A stretch of DNA of 64,000 nt, from the NCBI RefSeq assembly GCF_017877055.1, contig NZ_JAGIPG010000005.1:186001-250000 (forward strand). The letters are read 5' to 3'. The notes beneath the pieces are model-generated. The model was not told the DNA's origin, made no database searches, and saw nothing but the letters and a program-made list of their open reading frames with translations. This DNA is from Neorhizobium galegae. Its GTDB lineage: Bacteria > Pseudomonadota > Alphaproteobacteria > Rhizobiales > Rhizobiaceae. This document shows positions 54,380 through 62,924 of this stretch, one piece after another; position 1 is the stretch's first letter, and every line of letters starts with the position of its first letter. Both the position numbers and the translations under genes were made by a program.

Positions 54380-56029
54380 TTAAAAGAGCCGGAGCCTCGT
54401 TGAGGGCTGCCCGGCGTCGGGATCTTTCACACCCGGATCATCGGGCGGACGCCCGAAAAAGGGAACGGGCTCCTCCCCATTTTCAGGGGGTTTTCCGTCC
54501 CTCGGCGTCACATTCGCGGTCGCTGGTGTTTTTGCTGCAACAGCTAACTCCTTCCGGGGCGGCTTTGCCTCCTGCGCAGCAGGCTTGACGAGGATCGGCC
54601 TCGGTGCCTCCTCGGCACGCGGCTCAGCCGCCACGTTAGTTGCCGGAGGCACCTGATTTGCAGGCGGCGCAACGCTGACGGGCGGCAGGCTGGCGATTGC
54701 AGTATCGGCTGCGAGCGAACCTTCTTCCACCGGGCCTTCGAGCTGGTCGAACGGCGCCTTCCACTCGAAGGCGTCCAGCCGGCCGGTGACCGGCGACAGC
54801 GGCAGCCATTTTTCCGAAACGAAACCGTCGGCCACCCAGGCCGGATCACGCGGGGCGCGCAGCGCCTGCGCCATCCAGTGGCGAACGCGGCCCTGGTCGC
54901 CGGTTTCGGCTTCCTCGATGTCGGCGAGGAGCAGGTAGACGGCCTCGCGAGGCTGCATGCGGGCGGCGGCTTCCGCCTTGGCCCGTGCCTTCTTGAACTG
55001 CTGGGCGTCGAGCGCCGCCTGGGCGACGGCCAACAGCGATTCGATATTGTTGGGCCGTATCGCCTCGAGCTTTTCGGCGCGTTTCAGCCGATCGACGGTG
55101 CTGTCGCCACTGCGGGCGCGGATATAGGCGCCGGCGATTTCCGGGTGCGGGCCGAGCTTCCAGACACCTTCGAGGGTGGAGGCTGCCTTGCGGACATTAT
55201 CCTCGCGCAGCCAGGCCTTGGCGGCAATGACGGCGGCGGGCACGAGATCCTTGGCGAGCTTCAGCGCTGCCATGGCATCATCGCGGGCGCCCTTGGGATC
55301 GCCTTCCAGCCGGTCGTTTGCCTTGGCGGTCAGGAGCACTGCCTTCCAGCGTTCGGCCTGCGGCTTTTCAAGAATATTGGCCATGCGCTGCTGGTCGAGC
55401 AGGCGGATCGCATCGTCCCAGCGGCCGGACTGGCTGCGGGATTCGAGCGTCGCCTGGGCGGCCCAGGGCAGGTAGGGCGCGTGTTCGACGGCCTTTTCGG
55501 CATATTGGCGGGCGGCCTCGTTGGCGCCGAGCCGGCGGGCCTCCATGTAGAGGCCGCGCAAGCCGAGTTCGCGGGTTTCCGGATCCTCGGCCATCTGCTC
55601 GAATTTCTTGCGCGCTTCGTCGTGCTTGCCTTCGATGAGCGCCGCCTGGGCTTCGAGGAGATGGATCAGCGGTTCCTGGTCTGCGCTGATCAGTCCGCGG
55701 GTGCGCAGACTCATCTTGCGGGCAAGCAGCGCATTGCCGGCGCCGGCGGCGATCAGGCCGGTCGACAGCGCCTGGTACCCGCGGTCCCGCTTGCGGGCGC
55801 GAAAATAGCGGCGGACGGAATAGGGAGAGGTCCAGATTACGCCGACGATCCACCAGAGGAGCATCGCGGCGCCGATCAGCGCGACCATGGCGGTGGCGGC
55901 CACCATCAGGCTGGTTTCGATCAGGTGGTCCTGCCAGGTGATGGAAATCAGGCCGGGGCGATCCGCAAGCCAGGAGAAACCCCAGCCGAGAGCCAGCACC
56001 ACAACGAGAAAAATGAAAAGTCTGACCAT
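54380..56029 (-). CDS. hemY: HemY N-terminal domain protein (TPR membrane protein)
   Basis: 549 residues. Two N-terminal membrane helices (about 1-20, LFIFLVVVLALGWGFSWLAD, and 38-65) are followed by tetratricopeptide-like helical repeats (about 95-400) and a long proline/alanine-rich disordered tail with PEEKPAP-like composition. This is the proteobacterial HemY (not the Bacillus protoporphyrinogen oxidase of the same name), found in hemC-hemD-hemX-hemY clusters and thought to organise late haem synthesis at the membrane. It starts 15 bp after the mitofilin-like gene. Confidence 0.9.
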   Translation of the reverse strand: MVRLFIFLVVVLALGWGFSWLADRPGLISITWQDHLIETSLMVAATAMVALIGAAMLLWWIVGVIWTSPYSVRRYFRARKRDRGYQALSTGLIAAGAGNALLARKMSLRTRGLISADQEPLIHLLEAQAALIEGKHDEARKKFEQMAEDPETRELGLRGLYMEARRLGANEAARQYAEKAVEHAPYLPWAAQATLESRSQSGRWDDAIRLLDQQRMANILEKPQAERWKAVLLTAKANDRLEGDPKGARDDAMAALKLAKDLVPAAVIAAKAWLREDNVRKAASTLEGVWKLGPHPEIAGAYIRARSGDSTVDRLKRAEKLEAIRPNNIESLLAVAQAALDAQQFKKARAKAEAAARMQPREAVYLLLADIEEAETGDQGRVRHWMAQALRAPRDPAWVADGFVSEKWLPLSPVTGRLDAFEWKAPFDQLEGPVEEGSLAADTAIASLPPVSVAPPANQVPPATNVAAEPRAEEAPRPILVKPAAQEAKPPRKELAVAAKTPATANVTPRDGKPPENGEEPVPFFGRPPDDPGVKDPDAGQPSTRLRLF

Positions 56030-56044
56030 CCGGTTCTTCCGTCC

Positions 56045-57295
56045 TCAGCCTTGGGTGCCGGCGACGGCGCGCGACAGCGTTCCGCCCACGAGATTTTCCA
56101 CCTGAATGCGGGCATCGAGCTTCTGCTTGAAATCGCGCGAGACGGCCTTTGCCGGTTCCGGCAGCGCGTCCCATTCGCGGGCGGAGGCCTGGAGATTGCC
56201 GTTGCGCAGCGCATTCTCCATGCGGGCGACGATCGCATCCGGCGTTTCGCCCTGGACATCGCCGACGCGCCGGACCTTGACGACCGACAGTGCGGAAGAA
56301 AGCAGCCGGCCGGCAATGCCTTCGTTCGGGTCCCGCTGGGCGGTTGCCTCCAACATCGCATCGGCGATGCGGGGGAAGTCGCGCTGCAGTTCAGCACGGG
56401 CGGGCACACCTGCGGAGGCAAATTTCTGCAGGTCGGCGACCGCCGGATCATCGCCGGCGACAGTCTTGAAGGTCTGCAGTTCGGTCTCGAACGGGCCGCC
56501 GCGATCGATGCCGGCCTTGAGGGCTGCGGCTGCCACCGCACGGGCGACCTGCTGTTCCGGGCCGCGATCGTTCAGCTTGGCTTCGGCCTGGTCGAGGCGC
56601 TGGGCCAGGCTGGAATCGGCGCCTGCGGCCGACTGGACGGTGGCTCGAAGCCGGTCGATCTCGGCCTTCAGCGCGGCAAGCGCCTGCTCGCTTGCGCCAT
56701 TCGATGTCCGGGGGGCTGCCTCAAGGGCGGCGACGCGGCTGGCGAGTGCGGCATCCGGGGCGGCCGCGGTTGCAGGCCGGTTTCTCAGGGCAGCAATTTC
56801 CTGGCGCAGTTCGGCGATCTCGGAGGAGATACCGGCGGTGTTCGGGGCCGCCGGCGCGGGTCGGGCGGCCGGGAGGTAACCGGCATATTGCATGCTGCCG
56901 GCCAGCAGCAGCGCGACCAGGCCGCCGAAAATACCGGCGGCGATCAGCGTCGAGGTGGCAGGGCTTGGGCGCAGGGGTGCGGCAGGCGTCGGCTCCGGTT
57001 CGGGCGCCACGGTCGCGGGCTGCGGGTCGCTCTGGGCGGCGGCGGACCAAGGGTCGTCATAACGCGGCTCGCCTGCGGCCGAAGCGCTGGATGTAGGCTC
57101 TTCCGCGGGCTCGGGCTTGGCCGGTTCTTCGGCGCTTGCGGAAACGTCCTCGGTGGGTTCGGTCGCGCTCACCACATCATCGGTGTCATTGCTGCGGACA
57201 GGTTCGGCGACCACATCCGATTGCTCGGCGGTCAGGTCGATCGTGACCGGTTCCTTATCTGTCTTGGATCGGCGGGGTGGTTGTTCCGGTACCAT
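56045..57295 (-). CDS. Alphaproteobacterial mitofilin (Mic60) homologue
   Basis: 416 residues from the ATG at 57295, which has AGAGG 5 bases upstream; the frame is open to 57343. A long acidic N-terminal region (EPVRSNDTDDVVSATEPTED, then Pro/Glu-rich) precedes one membrane helix at about 121-143 (TLIAAGIFGGLVALLLAGSM). A coiled coil follows (about 165-255, ISSEIAELRQEIAALRN, ALAALKAEIDRLRATVQ), and the C-terminal mitofilin-like domain ends the protein. It holds the position of HemX between hemD and hemY. Mic60 homologues shape intracytoplasmic membranes in some alphaproteobacteria; the role in rhizobia is not settled. Confidence 0.85.
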   Translation of the reverse strand: MVPEQPPRRSKTDKEPVTIDLTAEQSDVVAEPVRSNDTDDVVSATEPTEDVSASAEEPAKPEPAEEPTSSASAAGEPRYDDPWSAAAQSDPQPATVAPEPEPTPAAPLRPSPATSTLIAAGIFGGLVALLLAGSMQYAGYLPAARPAPAAPNTAGISSEIAELRQEIAALRNRPATAAAPDAALASRVAALEAAPRTSNGASEQALAALKAEIDRLRATVQSAAGADSSLAQRLDQAEAKLNDRGPEQQVARAVAAAALKAGIDRGGPFETELQTFKTVAGDDPAVADLQKFASAGVPARAELQRDFPRIADAMLEATAQRDPNEGIAGRLLSSALSVVKVRRVGDVQGETPDAIVARMENALRNGNLQASAREWDALPEPAKAVSRDFKQKLDARIQVENLVGGTLSRAVAGTQG

Positions 57296-57385
57296 CTCGA
57301 CCTCTTTTTGCATGCGCTCACAGGAAACTAGTGGGTGGATCATCTGAAAGAAAGGGGCGGGCGGGATTTTGGCGACACACCTCGA

Positions 57386-58096
57386 CTAAAGGAGTGCGAA
57401 AATCCCGTCTTCGTCAGGGTGGCTGGCGATCTTGATATTTCTATGAAATTCCCGGGGAATGATTTCGGCCACATTGTCGCTGAGGCAAACGAACTGGACG
57501 GATGCAAGTTCCTTCAGGTGCGGCGCAGCAAGATTGCAGAAAAGCCGGGCGTTTTCGCGCGAATAAAGAAGCACGGCATCCGCCGACGGACCGAGCAGGG
57601 CGTTACGGATGAAAACTTCATCGTAGGCTATGGGTGTCATTTCATAGACTTCGGCAGCAACGAACGGCACACCCTTCGCCTGCAGGCCGTCCTCGAACTT
57701 CGGCGAGCGAGGCTTGCCCGCGAGATAGAGCAGGGGCGTATCGAGATCCGATGCATAGCCGGCAATGAGTTGGGCGAGTTCGGCCCCCGTTCCGGAGCCA
57801 GGGCGAATATTCCGGAAGCCGGCATCTTTAGCCGCCTTCGCCGTCGTTTCCCCGACGGCGTAGAGGGTTTGGTCGAGGTAGGGGGGCAGGTTTTCGCCCA
57901 GCAAGGACAGCACCCGGACGGCTTCGGCGCTGGTGACGGCGAGCGCGGCATGCGGGCCGGCGAGCGCTGCTGTGGCAACGTCCGGATGATGGATCGCCTT
58001 GGTCAGCGGCAGCAGGACCGGCTGATGGCCGAGGTTTTGCAGCCGTTCGGCGGTGCGACGGGCCGAGTTTTCGGGGCGGGTGACGACGACCCGCAT
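57386..58096 (-). CDS. hemD: Uroporphyrinogen-III synthase
   Basis: 236 residues from the ATG at 58096 (MRVVVTRPENSARRTAERL). The two-domain HemD fold is recognisable by that N-terminal strand, AVTSAEAVRVLSLLGE, LYAVGETTAKAAKDAGF and, near the end, FVCLSDNVAEII. HemD closes hydroxymethylbilane with inversion of ring D to give uroporphyrinogen III. It starts 4 bp after hemC and is presumably cotranslated. Sequence similarity in this family is low, so context counts strongly. A 90-bp gap separates it from the mitofilin gene. Confidence 0.93.
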   Translation of the reverse strand: MRVVVTRPENSARRTAERLQNLGHQPVLLPLTKAIHHPDVATAALAGPHAALAVTSAEAVRVLSLLGENLPPYLDQTLYAVGETTAKAAKDAGFRNIRPGSGTGAELAQLIAGYASDLDTPLLYLAGKPRSPKFEDGLQAKGVPFVAAEVYEMTPIAYDEVFIRNALLGPSADAVLLYSRENARLFCNLAAPHLKELASVQFVCLSDNVAEIIPREFHRNIKIASHPDEDGIFALL

Positions 58097-58100
58097 GGCG

Positions 58101-59030
58101 TTACGACCAGCCTTCGAAGAAGTCGGTGCCGGCCGCCGCGCGGACCGTTTCGCCCGCCTGCCGCCCGAGCTTTTCCGCGTTGGCCCGTTTGCCTTCGGTC
58201 TCGATCGAATGTTCCTTGCGGCCATCCGGCGTCAGGATGAGCCCCGAGAATTTCAGATGGTCGCCCTCGCAGATGGCATAACCGCCGATCGGGGTGCGGC
58301 AGGAACCGTCGAGCGCGGCCAGGAAGGCGCGTTCGCAGGAGACGGCGTCGTAGGTCGGCCGGTCGTTGATCGGGTCGAGCAGCGCGTCGATGCGCGCATC
58401 CCCGATCCGGCTTTCGACGCAGATCGCGCCCTGTGCCGGGGCCGGAGGAAAATCCTCCGGGTCGAGCAGTTCGGTGACGACGTCTTGCTTGCCGAGGCGC
58501 TTCAGGCCGGCATAGGCGAGCAGGGTAGCATCCACCTGGCCTTCGTCCAGCTTGCGCAGCCGGGTTTCTACGAGGCCGCGGAAGGTGATGACGTTGATAT
58601 CCGGCCGGATGCGACGGATCAGCGCCTGGCGGCGCAGCGACGAGGAACCGACGGTGGCGTGATCGGGAAGCGCGGCGAGTGTATGGGCCGTGCGGCCGAT
58701 GAAGGCGTCGCGAAAATCCTCACGCGGCAGGTAGGCGGCGAGGCGCAGGCCGTCGGGCAGCTTGGTCGGCATGTCTTTCGAGGAATGGACGGCGAAATCG
58801 AGGTCGCCGGAGATCAGGCCTTCCTCCAGTTCCTGGGTGAACAGGCCCTTGCCGCCGAGCTCGGTCAGCGCCCGGTCGGTGATCCGGTCGCCGGTGGTCG
58901 ATAGCACGACGATCTCGAACATATCCTCCGGCAGGCCATGCGCTGCCATCAGCCGCGCGCGGGTTTCGGAAGCCTGGGCGAGCGCCAGCGGGCTGCCGCG
59001 CGTACCGATCCGGAAAGGTTTTGTTTGCAT
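58101..59030 (-). CDS. hemC: Porphobilinogen deaminase (hydroxymethylbilane synthase)
   Basis: 309 residues from the ATG at 59030 (MQTKPFRIGTRGSPLALAQ), the usual rhizobial start; ATG codons at 59039 and upstream are possible. Landmarks are HSSKDMPTKLPDG, the substrate-binding SSSLRRQALIRRIRPDINV, and the cysteine in AALDGSCRTPIGGYA that carries the dipyrromethane cofactor. It assembles four porphobilinogens into the linear tetrapyrrole used by HemD. It is divergent from tsaD with a 71-bp gap; the short gap contains a 13-bp palindrome. Confidence 0.97.
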   Translation of the reverse strand: MQTKPFRIGTRGSPLALAQASETRARLMAAHGLPEDMFEIVVLSTTGDRITDRALTELGGKGLFTQELEEGLISGDLDFAVHSSKDMPTKLPDGLRLAAYLPREDFRDAFIGRTAHTLAALPDHATVGSSSLRRQALIRRIRPDINVITFRGLVETRLRKLDEGQVDATLLAYAGLKRLGKQDVVTELLDPEDFPPAPAQGAICVESRIGDARIDALLDPINDRPTYDAVSCERAFLAALDGSCRTPIGGYAICEGDHLKFSGLILTPDGRKEHSIETEGKRANAEKLGRQAGETVRAAAGTDFFEGWS

Positions 59031-59066
59031 CCGCGTCATTCCATTGTTACCGGAGGCTTTCGTAGA

Positions 59067-59079
59067 CCGGTTTAACCGG
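59067..59079. promoter_or_regulatory. 13-bp palindrome between hemC and tsaD
   Basis: CCGGTT-T-AACCGG, arms of 6 bp, near the middle of the 71-bp divergent gap. It could be an operator; no protein is predicted. Confidence 0.25.
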
Positions 59080-59101
59080 CATCGCAATTATCGATAGGCG
59101 T

Positions 59102-60199
59102 ATGGCGACCTTTCTTCGCATCCTTGGCATCGAAACTAGCTGCGACGAGACGGCGGCTTCCGTGGTCGCGCGCCATGAGGACGGCCGCGGCGAAATACTC
59201 TCGGACATCGTGCTCTCCCAGCTCGACGAACACAGCGCCTATGGCGGCGTCGTGCCGGAGATTGCCGCGCGTGCGCATGTGGAAGCACTGGACGGGCTGA
59301 TCGAGGAGGCGCTCTCCCGCGCCAACGTCTCGCTCGACGATATCGATGCGGTGGCTGCGACGTCCGGGCCTGGCCTGATCGGCGGCCTGATCGTCGGGCT
59401 GATGACGGCGAAGGCGATCGCCCGGGCCGCCGGTAAGCCCTTGCTGGCGATCAACCACCTCGAAGGCCACGCGCTGACGGCGCGGCTGACCGACGGGCTT
59501 GCCTTTCCCTACCTTATGCTGCTCGTCTCCGGCGGTCACACCCAACTGGTGCTGGTGCGCGGCGTCGGTGAATACGAGCGCTGGGGCACGACGATCGACG
59601 ATGCGCTGGGCGAAGCTTTCGACAAGACGGCAAAACTGCTGGGGCTTCCCTATCCCGGCGGGCCGGCTGTCGAAAAGGCGGCGCTGAAGGGCAATCCGGA
59701 TCGGTTCTCGCTGCCGCGGCCGCTGGTCGGCGAGGCGCGGCTTGATTTCTCCTTCTCCGGCCTCAAGACGGCGGTGCGGCAGGCAGCAACCGAGATCGCG
59801 CCCTTGAGCGACCAGGATGTCGCCGATATCTGCGCCTCATTCCAGAAGGCGATTTCCCGGACGCTGCGCGACCGCATCGGCCGCGGGCTGGCGCGCTTCA
59901 AACAGGAATTCTCACATCTCGATGTCGACCGGGCGCTGGTAGTGGCCGGCGGGGTCGCCGCCAACCAGGAGATCCGCCGCACGCTGCAGGCGCTGTGCAT
60001 CGAGAACGGCTTTCGTTTCATCGCGCCGCCGCTGCGGCTCTGCACCGACAATGCGGCGATGATCGCCTGGGCGGGGCTGGAGCGGATGGCGGAAGATCTG
60101 CCGGCCGATGGGCTCGACGTGGCGCCGCGTTCGCGCTGGCCGCTTGACAAGGATGCCAAGACCCTGCTCGGCTCCGGCAAACGAGGGGCCAAGGCATGA
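59102..60199 (+). CDS. tsaD: tRNA N6-adenosine threonylcarbamoyltransferase TsaD
   Basis: 365 residues. The ASKHA fold has GIETSCDETAASVV at the N-terminus, the metal-binding histidines in NHLEGHALTA, SGGHTQLVLVRG, and the ATP site residues GTTIDDALGEAFDKTAKLLGL. It transfers the threonylcarbamoyl group to A37 of ANN-decoding tRNAs with TsaBCE. Its product is the substrate of MtaB, whose gene is at 14696-15982. The 3' end overlaps gpsA by 4 bases (ATGA). Confidence 0.97.
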   Translation: MATFLRILGIETSCDETAASVVARHEDGRGEILSDIVLSQLDEHSAYGGVVPEIAARAHVEALDGLIEEALSRANVSLDDIDAVAATSGPGLIGGLIVGLMTAKAIARAAGKPLLAINHLEGHALTARLTDGLAFPYLMLLVSGGHTQLVLVRGVGEYERWGTTIDDALGEAFDKTAKLLGLPYPGGPAVEKAALKGNPDRFSLPRPLVGEARLDFSFSGLKTAVRQAATEIAPLSDQDVADICASFQKAISRTLRDRIGRGLARFKQEFSHLDVDRALVVAGGVAANQEIRRTLQALCIENGFRFIAPPLRLCTDNAAMIAWAGLERMAEDLPADGLDVAPRSRWPLDKDAKTLLGSGKRGAKA

Positions 60200-61200
60200 G
60201 TGCGCGGGAACGGATCGTCGTCATCGGAGCCGGCGCTTTCGGCACCGCACTTGCCACGGTGATCGCACTGGAGGGCCGTCATCCGGTGACCCTGATCGGC
60301 CGCGACCCTTCGCTGATGAGCGATTTGCGCGATGACCGGGTGCATGACGCGGCACTTCCCGGTGTGCCCTTGCCGGATGCGCTGGAGTTTTCCGCCGAGC
60401 CGGACGCGATCGGCGAGGCTAGCCTAGTGCTTTTCGCCATGCCTTCGCAGGCACAGGCGGATGCGGCGCGGCACTACGGGCCTTATCTTGGCGAAGGCGC
60501 CGTCGTCGTCACCTGCGCCAAGGGCATCGACAAATCGTCCGGCCGGCTGCTGACCGAGGTGCTGGAGGCGGAATTGCCGCATCATGCGGTCGCCGTTCTC
60601 TCAGGTCCGGGTTTTGCGGCCGATATCGCACGCGGCCTGCCGACGGCGATGGCGATTGCGGCGGACGATCAGGCACTGGCGGAACGGCTCGCCAATGCGC
60701 TCTCCAGCCGAACGTTCCGGCTTTACGCCTCGAACGACCGGATCGGCGTGCAACTCGGCGGGGCGCTCAAAAACGTGCTCGCCATCGCCTGCGGCATCAT
60801 CGAAGGCGCAGGGCTTGGGGAGTCGGCGCGGGCCGCATTGATCTCACGCGGTCTTGCGGAGATGTCGCGGCTGATCGAAGCGATGGGCGGCAAGGCGGAT
60901 ACGGTGCGGGGCTTGTCAGGCCTCGGCGACCTGGTGCTGACCGGTACCAGCCATCAATCGCGCAATCTGCGTTTCGGCATTGCGCTTGGCCAAAGTGGCG
61001 GGAGTTGGGGCGATCCCTCGGAAACAGTTGGCGGGCCGCTGGTCGAGGGTGCCTTTGCGGCCTCCGTCGCCGCGAAGCTCGGCGAAAAATTCTCCGTCGA
61101 CCTGCCGGTCACCAATGCGGTGGCTGCGATCATCGACGGCAGGCTCGATATCATGATGGCCATGGAACAGCTGATGACCCGGCCGATCACCACCGAATAA
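60196..61200 (+). CDS. gpsA: Glycerol-3-phosphate dehydrogenase [NAD(P)+]
   Basis: 334 residues. The dinucleotide-binding motif is VIGAGAFGTALATVIA. The family substrate segments are VTCAKGIDKSSGRLLTEVL, LSGPGFAADIARGLPTA and the catalytic lysine region IGVQLGGALKNVLAIACGI. It makes sn-glycerol-3-phosphate for phospholipid synthesis. Coupled to tsaD by a 4-base overlap, an arrangement common in rhizobia. YciI follows after 37 bp on the same strand. Confidence 0.96.
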   Translation: MSARERIVVIGAGAFGTALATVIALEGRHPVTLIGRDPSLMSDLRDDRVHDAALPGVPLPDALEFSAEPDAIGEASLVLFAMPSQAQADAARHYGPYLGEGAVVVTCAKGIDKSSGRLLTEVLEAELPHHAVAVLSGPGFAADIARGLPTAMAIAADDQALAERLANALSSRTFRLYASNDRIGVQLGGALKNVLAIACGIIEGAGLGESARAALISRGLAEMSRLIEAMGGKADTVRGLSGLGDLVLTGTSHQSRNLRFGIALGQSGGSWGDPSETVGGPLVEGAFAASVAAKLGEKFSVDLPVTNAVAAIIDGRLDIMMAMEQLMTRPITTE

Positions 61201-61237
61201 GATCATTCCCCCAATAGGATCATGCAAGGAGAAACTG

Positions 61238-61528
61238 ATGCTGTTTGCGTTTCTGTGCACCGACAAGCCCGGCCATCTGAACGTCCGGATGGAAACCCGC
61301 CCTGCCCATCTGGAGCATCTGAACAAGCTCAATGCCGAGGGCGTGCTGAAGTTCGCCGGCCCGTTCCTTGATGACGATGGCAAGCCGAACGGCAGCCTCG
61401 TGGTCGTCGAAGCCGCCGACATGGCCGCTGCCCGCACGATCGCCGAAGCCGATCCCTATTATCACGCCGGCCTGTTCGAGAAGGTCGAAGTGAAGGCCTG
61501 GAACTGGGTTTTCAACAAGCCGGAGTGA
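61238..61528 (+). CDS. YciI family protein
   Basis: 96 residues with an AAGGAG ribosome-binding site. The YciI ferredoxin-like fold shows FLCTDKPGHLNVRMETRPAHLEHL, where the conserved His-Asp pair lies, and FAGPFLDDDGKPNGSLVVVEAADMAAA, then DPYYHAGLF. YciI proteins are thought to be small enzymes (some with dehydrochlorinase or hydrolase activity) but their substrates are mostly unknown. An EVE-domain gene follows 8 bp downstream. Confidence 0.9.
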   Translation: MLFAFLCTDKPGHLNVRMETRPAHLEHLNKLNAEGVLKFAGPFLDDDGKPNGSLVVVEAADMAAARTIAEADPYYHAGLFEKVEVKAWNWVFNKPE

Positions 61529-61536
61529 GGCGACAG

Positions 61537-61968
61537 ATGGCGTATTGGCTTTACAAATCCGAACCGTCCTCCTGGTCCTGGGAACAGCAGAAGGCGGCGG
61601 GCGAAAAGGGCACCGAGTGGACGGGCGTGCGCAACTATCTGGCGCGCAACAACATGCGGGCCATGAAGATCGGCGACAAGGGCTTCTTCTACCACTCGAA
61701 TGACGGGCTGGAGATCGTCGGCATCGTCGAGGTCTGCGCGCTGTCGCATCCCGATTCGACGGCCAAGGGCGATCCCAAGTGGGATTGCGTCGATATCCGT
61801 GCCGTGACCGACGTGCCGACGCCGGTAACGCTGAAGGATATCAAGGCCAATCCGAAGTTCGAGAAGATGTCGCTGGTGACCTCGATGCGGCTTTCGGTGC
61901 AGCCGGTGACCGACGAGGAATATTTCGAGATCTGCCGGCTCGGCGGTCTCGACAATCCGCCGCGTTAA
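61537..61968 (+). CDS. EVE domain protein (PUA-like, predicted nucleic-acid modification reader)
   Basis: 143 residues from the ATG at 61537, with a GAGG site 6 bases upstream; an in-frame GTG at 61525 overlaps the previous stop. The family hallmark is MAYWLYKSEPSSWSWEQQ, then GTEWTGVRNYLARNNMRAMKIGDKGFFYHSN, the aromatic pocket that would bind a modified base. EVE proteins are ubiquitous and may recognise modified DNA or RNA bases. Its neighbours here (YciI and a membrane protein) do not hint at a phage-defence role. Confidence 0.93.
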   Translation: MAYWLYKSEPSSWSWEQQKAAGEKGTEWTGVRNYLARNNMRAMKIGDKGFFYHSNDGLEIVGIVEVCALSHPDSTAKGDPKWDCVDIRAVTDVPTPVTLKDIKANPKFEKMSLVTSMRLSVQPVTDEEYFEICRLGGLDNPPR

Positions 61969-62027
61969 CCTAAGGTGAGGGTTGTGCGGAGTGTTGGCTG
62001 CACGCCAAGCGATTTTAGGGGGCTTCA

Positions 62028-62222
62028 ATGGGGTCGTTCAGCATTTGGCACTGGTTGATAGTCATTATTTGGTTGGTTGTGTTTGGTTGGCCAATCGCGA
62101 AAATTCTGAGGCGAATGGGCTTTTCAGGCTGGTGGACCGTCATCGCATTTGTTCCGCTGGTCAATATCATTGGCTTGTGGGTCGTTTCTGTCGCCCGTTG
62201 GCCCGTCATAGACAGGCAATAA
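62028..62222 (+). CDS. Small two-helix membrane protein, unknown function
   Basis: 64 residues with a GGGGG ribosome-binding site. Two hydrophobic helices are visible: IWHWLIVIIWLVVFGWPIA (about 6-24) and WWTVIAFVPLVNIIGLWVVS (about 35-54), joined by the basic turn KILRRMGFSG. The base composition is lower in GC than the genes around it. I do not recognise a family. It lies 9 bp before a methyltransferase gene, so the two may share a transcript. Confidence 0.6.
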   Translation: MGSFSIWHWLIVIIWLVVFGWPIAKILRRMGFSGWWTVIAFVPLVNIIGLWVVSVARWPVIDRQ

Positions 62223-62231
62223 GCGGAAAAA

Positions 62232-62876
62232 TTGAAGACTGATCCCCGGACCTTCATCCTCCAGAACACGGATATCGCCGCGCCGCCGCATGTGCCGGAA
62301 ATCCGGCTGCATCTGGCGAGCGAGGCGCATGACCTTTGGCTGAAGACAGAGGAGGATCTGGAACAGATCGGCCTGCCGCCGCCCTTCTGGGCGTTTGCCT
62401 GGGCGGGGGGCCAAGGGCTTGCCCGCTATATCCTCGACAATCCCGATGTGGTCGCGGGCAGGCGAGTGCTGGATTTTGCCAGCGGCTCCGGGTTGGTGGC
62501 GATCGCGGCTGGGCTTGCGGGGGCTGCCGATGTGCTGGCTGCGGATATCGATCCGTGGGCGGAGAGCGCGGTGGCGCTGAATGCCGCAGCCAATGGGGTC
62601 GAGATCCAGTTTACGGCCGATGATCAGATCGGCAGGGTAGTCGAGGCGGACGTCATTCTGGCCGGCGATGTTTTTTACGACCGGGATTTTGCGGCGTCGT
62701 TAATTCCGTGGTTCATGCGGCTGGCCGGCGAGGGGAAGCTGGTTCTGGTCGGCGATCCTGGCCGCAGCTATCTGCCGAAGGAGCGGCTCGAATCGCTTGC
62801 CGTCTATGAGGTGCCGGTGACGAGGGCGCTGGAGGACAGCGAGGTGAAGAAGACGACCGTCTGGCGGTTTGTTTAG
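62232..62876 (+). CDS. Class I SAM-dependent methyltransferase (ETFB lysine methyltransferase-like)
   Basis: 214 residues starting at the TTG at 62232, 9 bp after the small membrane gene. The SAM-binding motif is VLDFASGSGLVAIAAGLAGA, followed by motif II ADIDPWAESAVALNAAANG and a post-motif VDVILAGDVFYDRDFA-like segment (DVILAGDVFYDRDF). This resembles bacterial ETFB lysine methyltransferases and nicotinamide N-methyltransferase-like enzymes; the target (protein lysine or small molecule) cannot be decided. A PPPFWAFAWAGGQGLARYIL stretch preceding the motif is typical of the group. Confidence 0.82.
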   Translation: MKTDPRTFILQNTDIAAPPHVPEIRLHLASEAHDLWLKTEEDLEQIGLPPPFWAFAWAGGQGLARYILDNPDVVAGRRVLDFASGSGLVAIAAGLAGAADVLAADIDPWAESAVALNAAANGVEIQFTADDQIGRVVEADVILAGDVFYDRDFAASLIPWFMRLAGEGKLVLVGDPGRSYLPKERLESLAVYEVPVTRALEDSEVKKTTVWRFV

Positions 62877-62924
62877 CTTCGAGGGGTTGGTAGGGGGATC
62901 GGCTTCTCCAGTGCCATACCGGAC

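Noticed and set aside
54878..57331. 817-codon plus-strand frame opposite hemY and the mitofilin gene
   Set aside because: Shadow of two supported genes, glycine-rich low-complexity content.
61537..61968. EVE-domain gene as part of a modification-dependent defence system
   Set aside because: It is a short stand-alone PUA-like protein in a conserved housekeeping neighbourhood, without nuclease or helicase partners.
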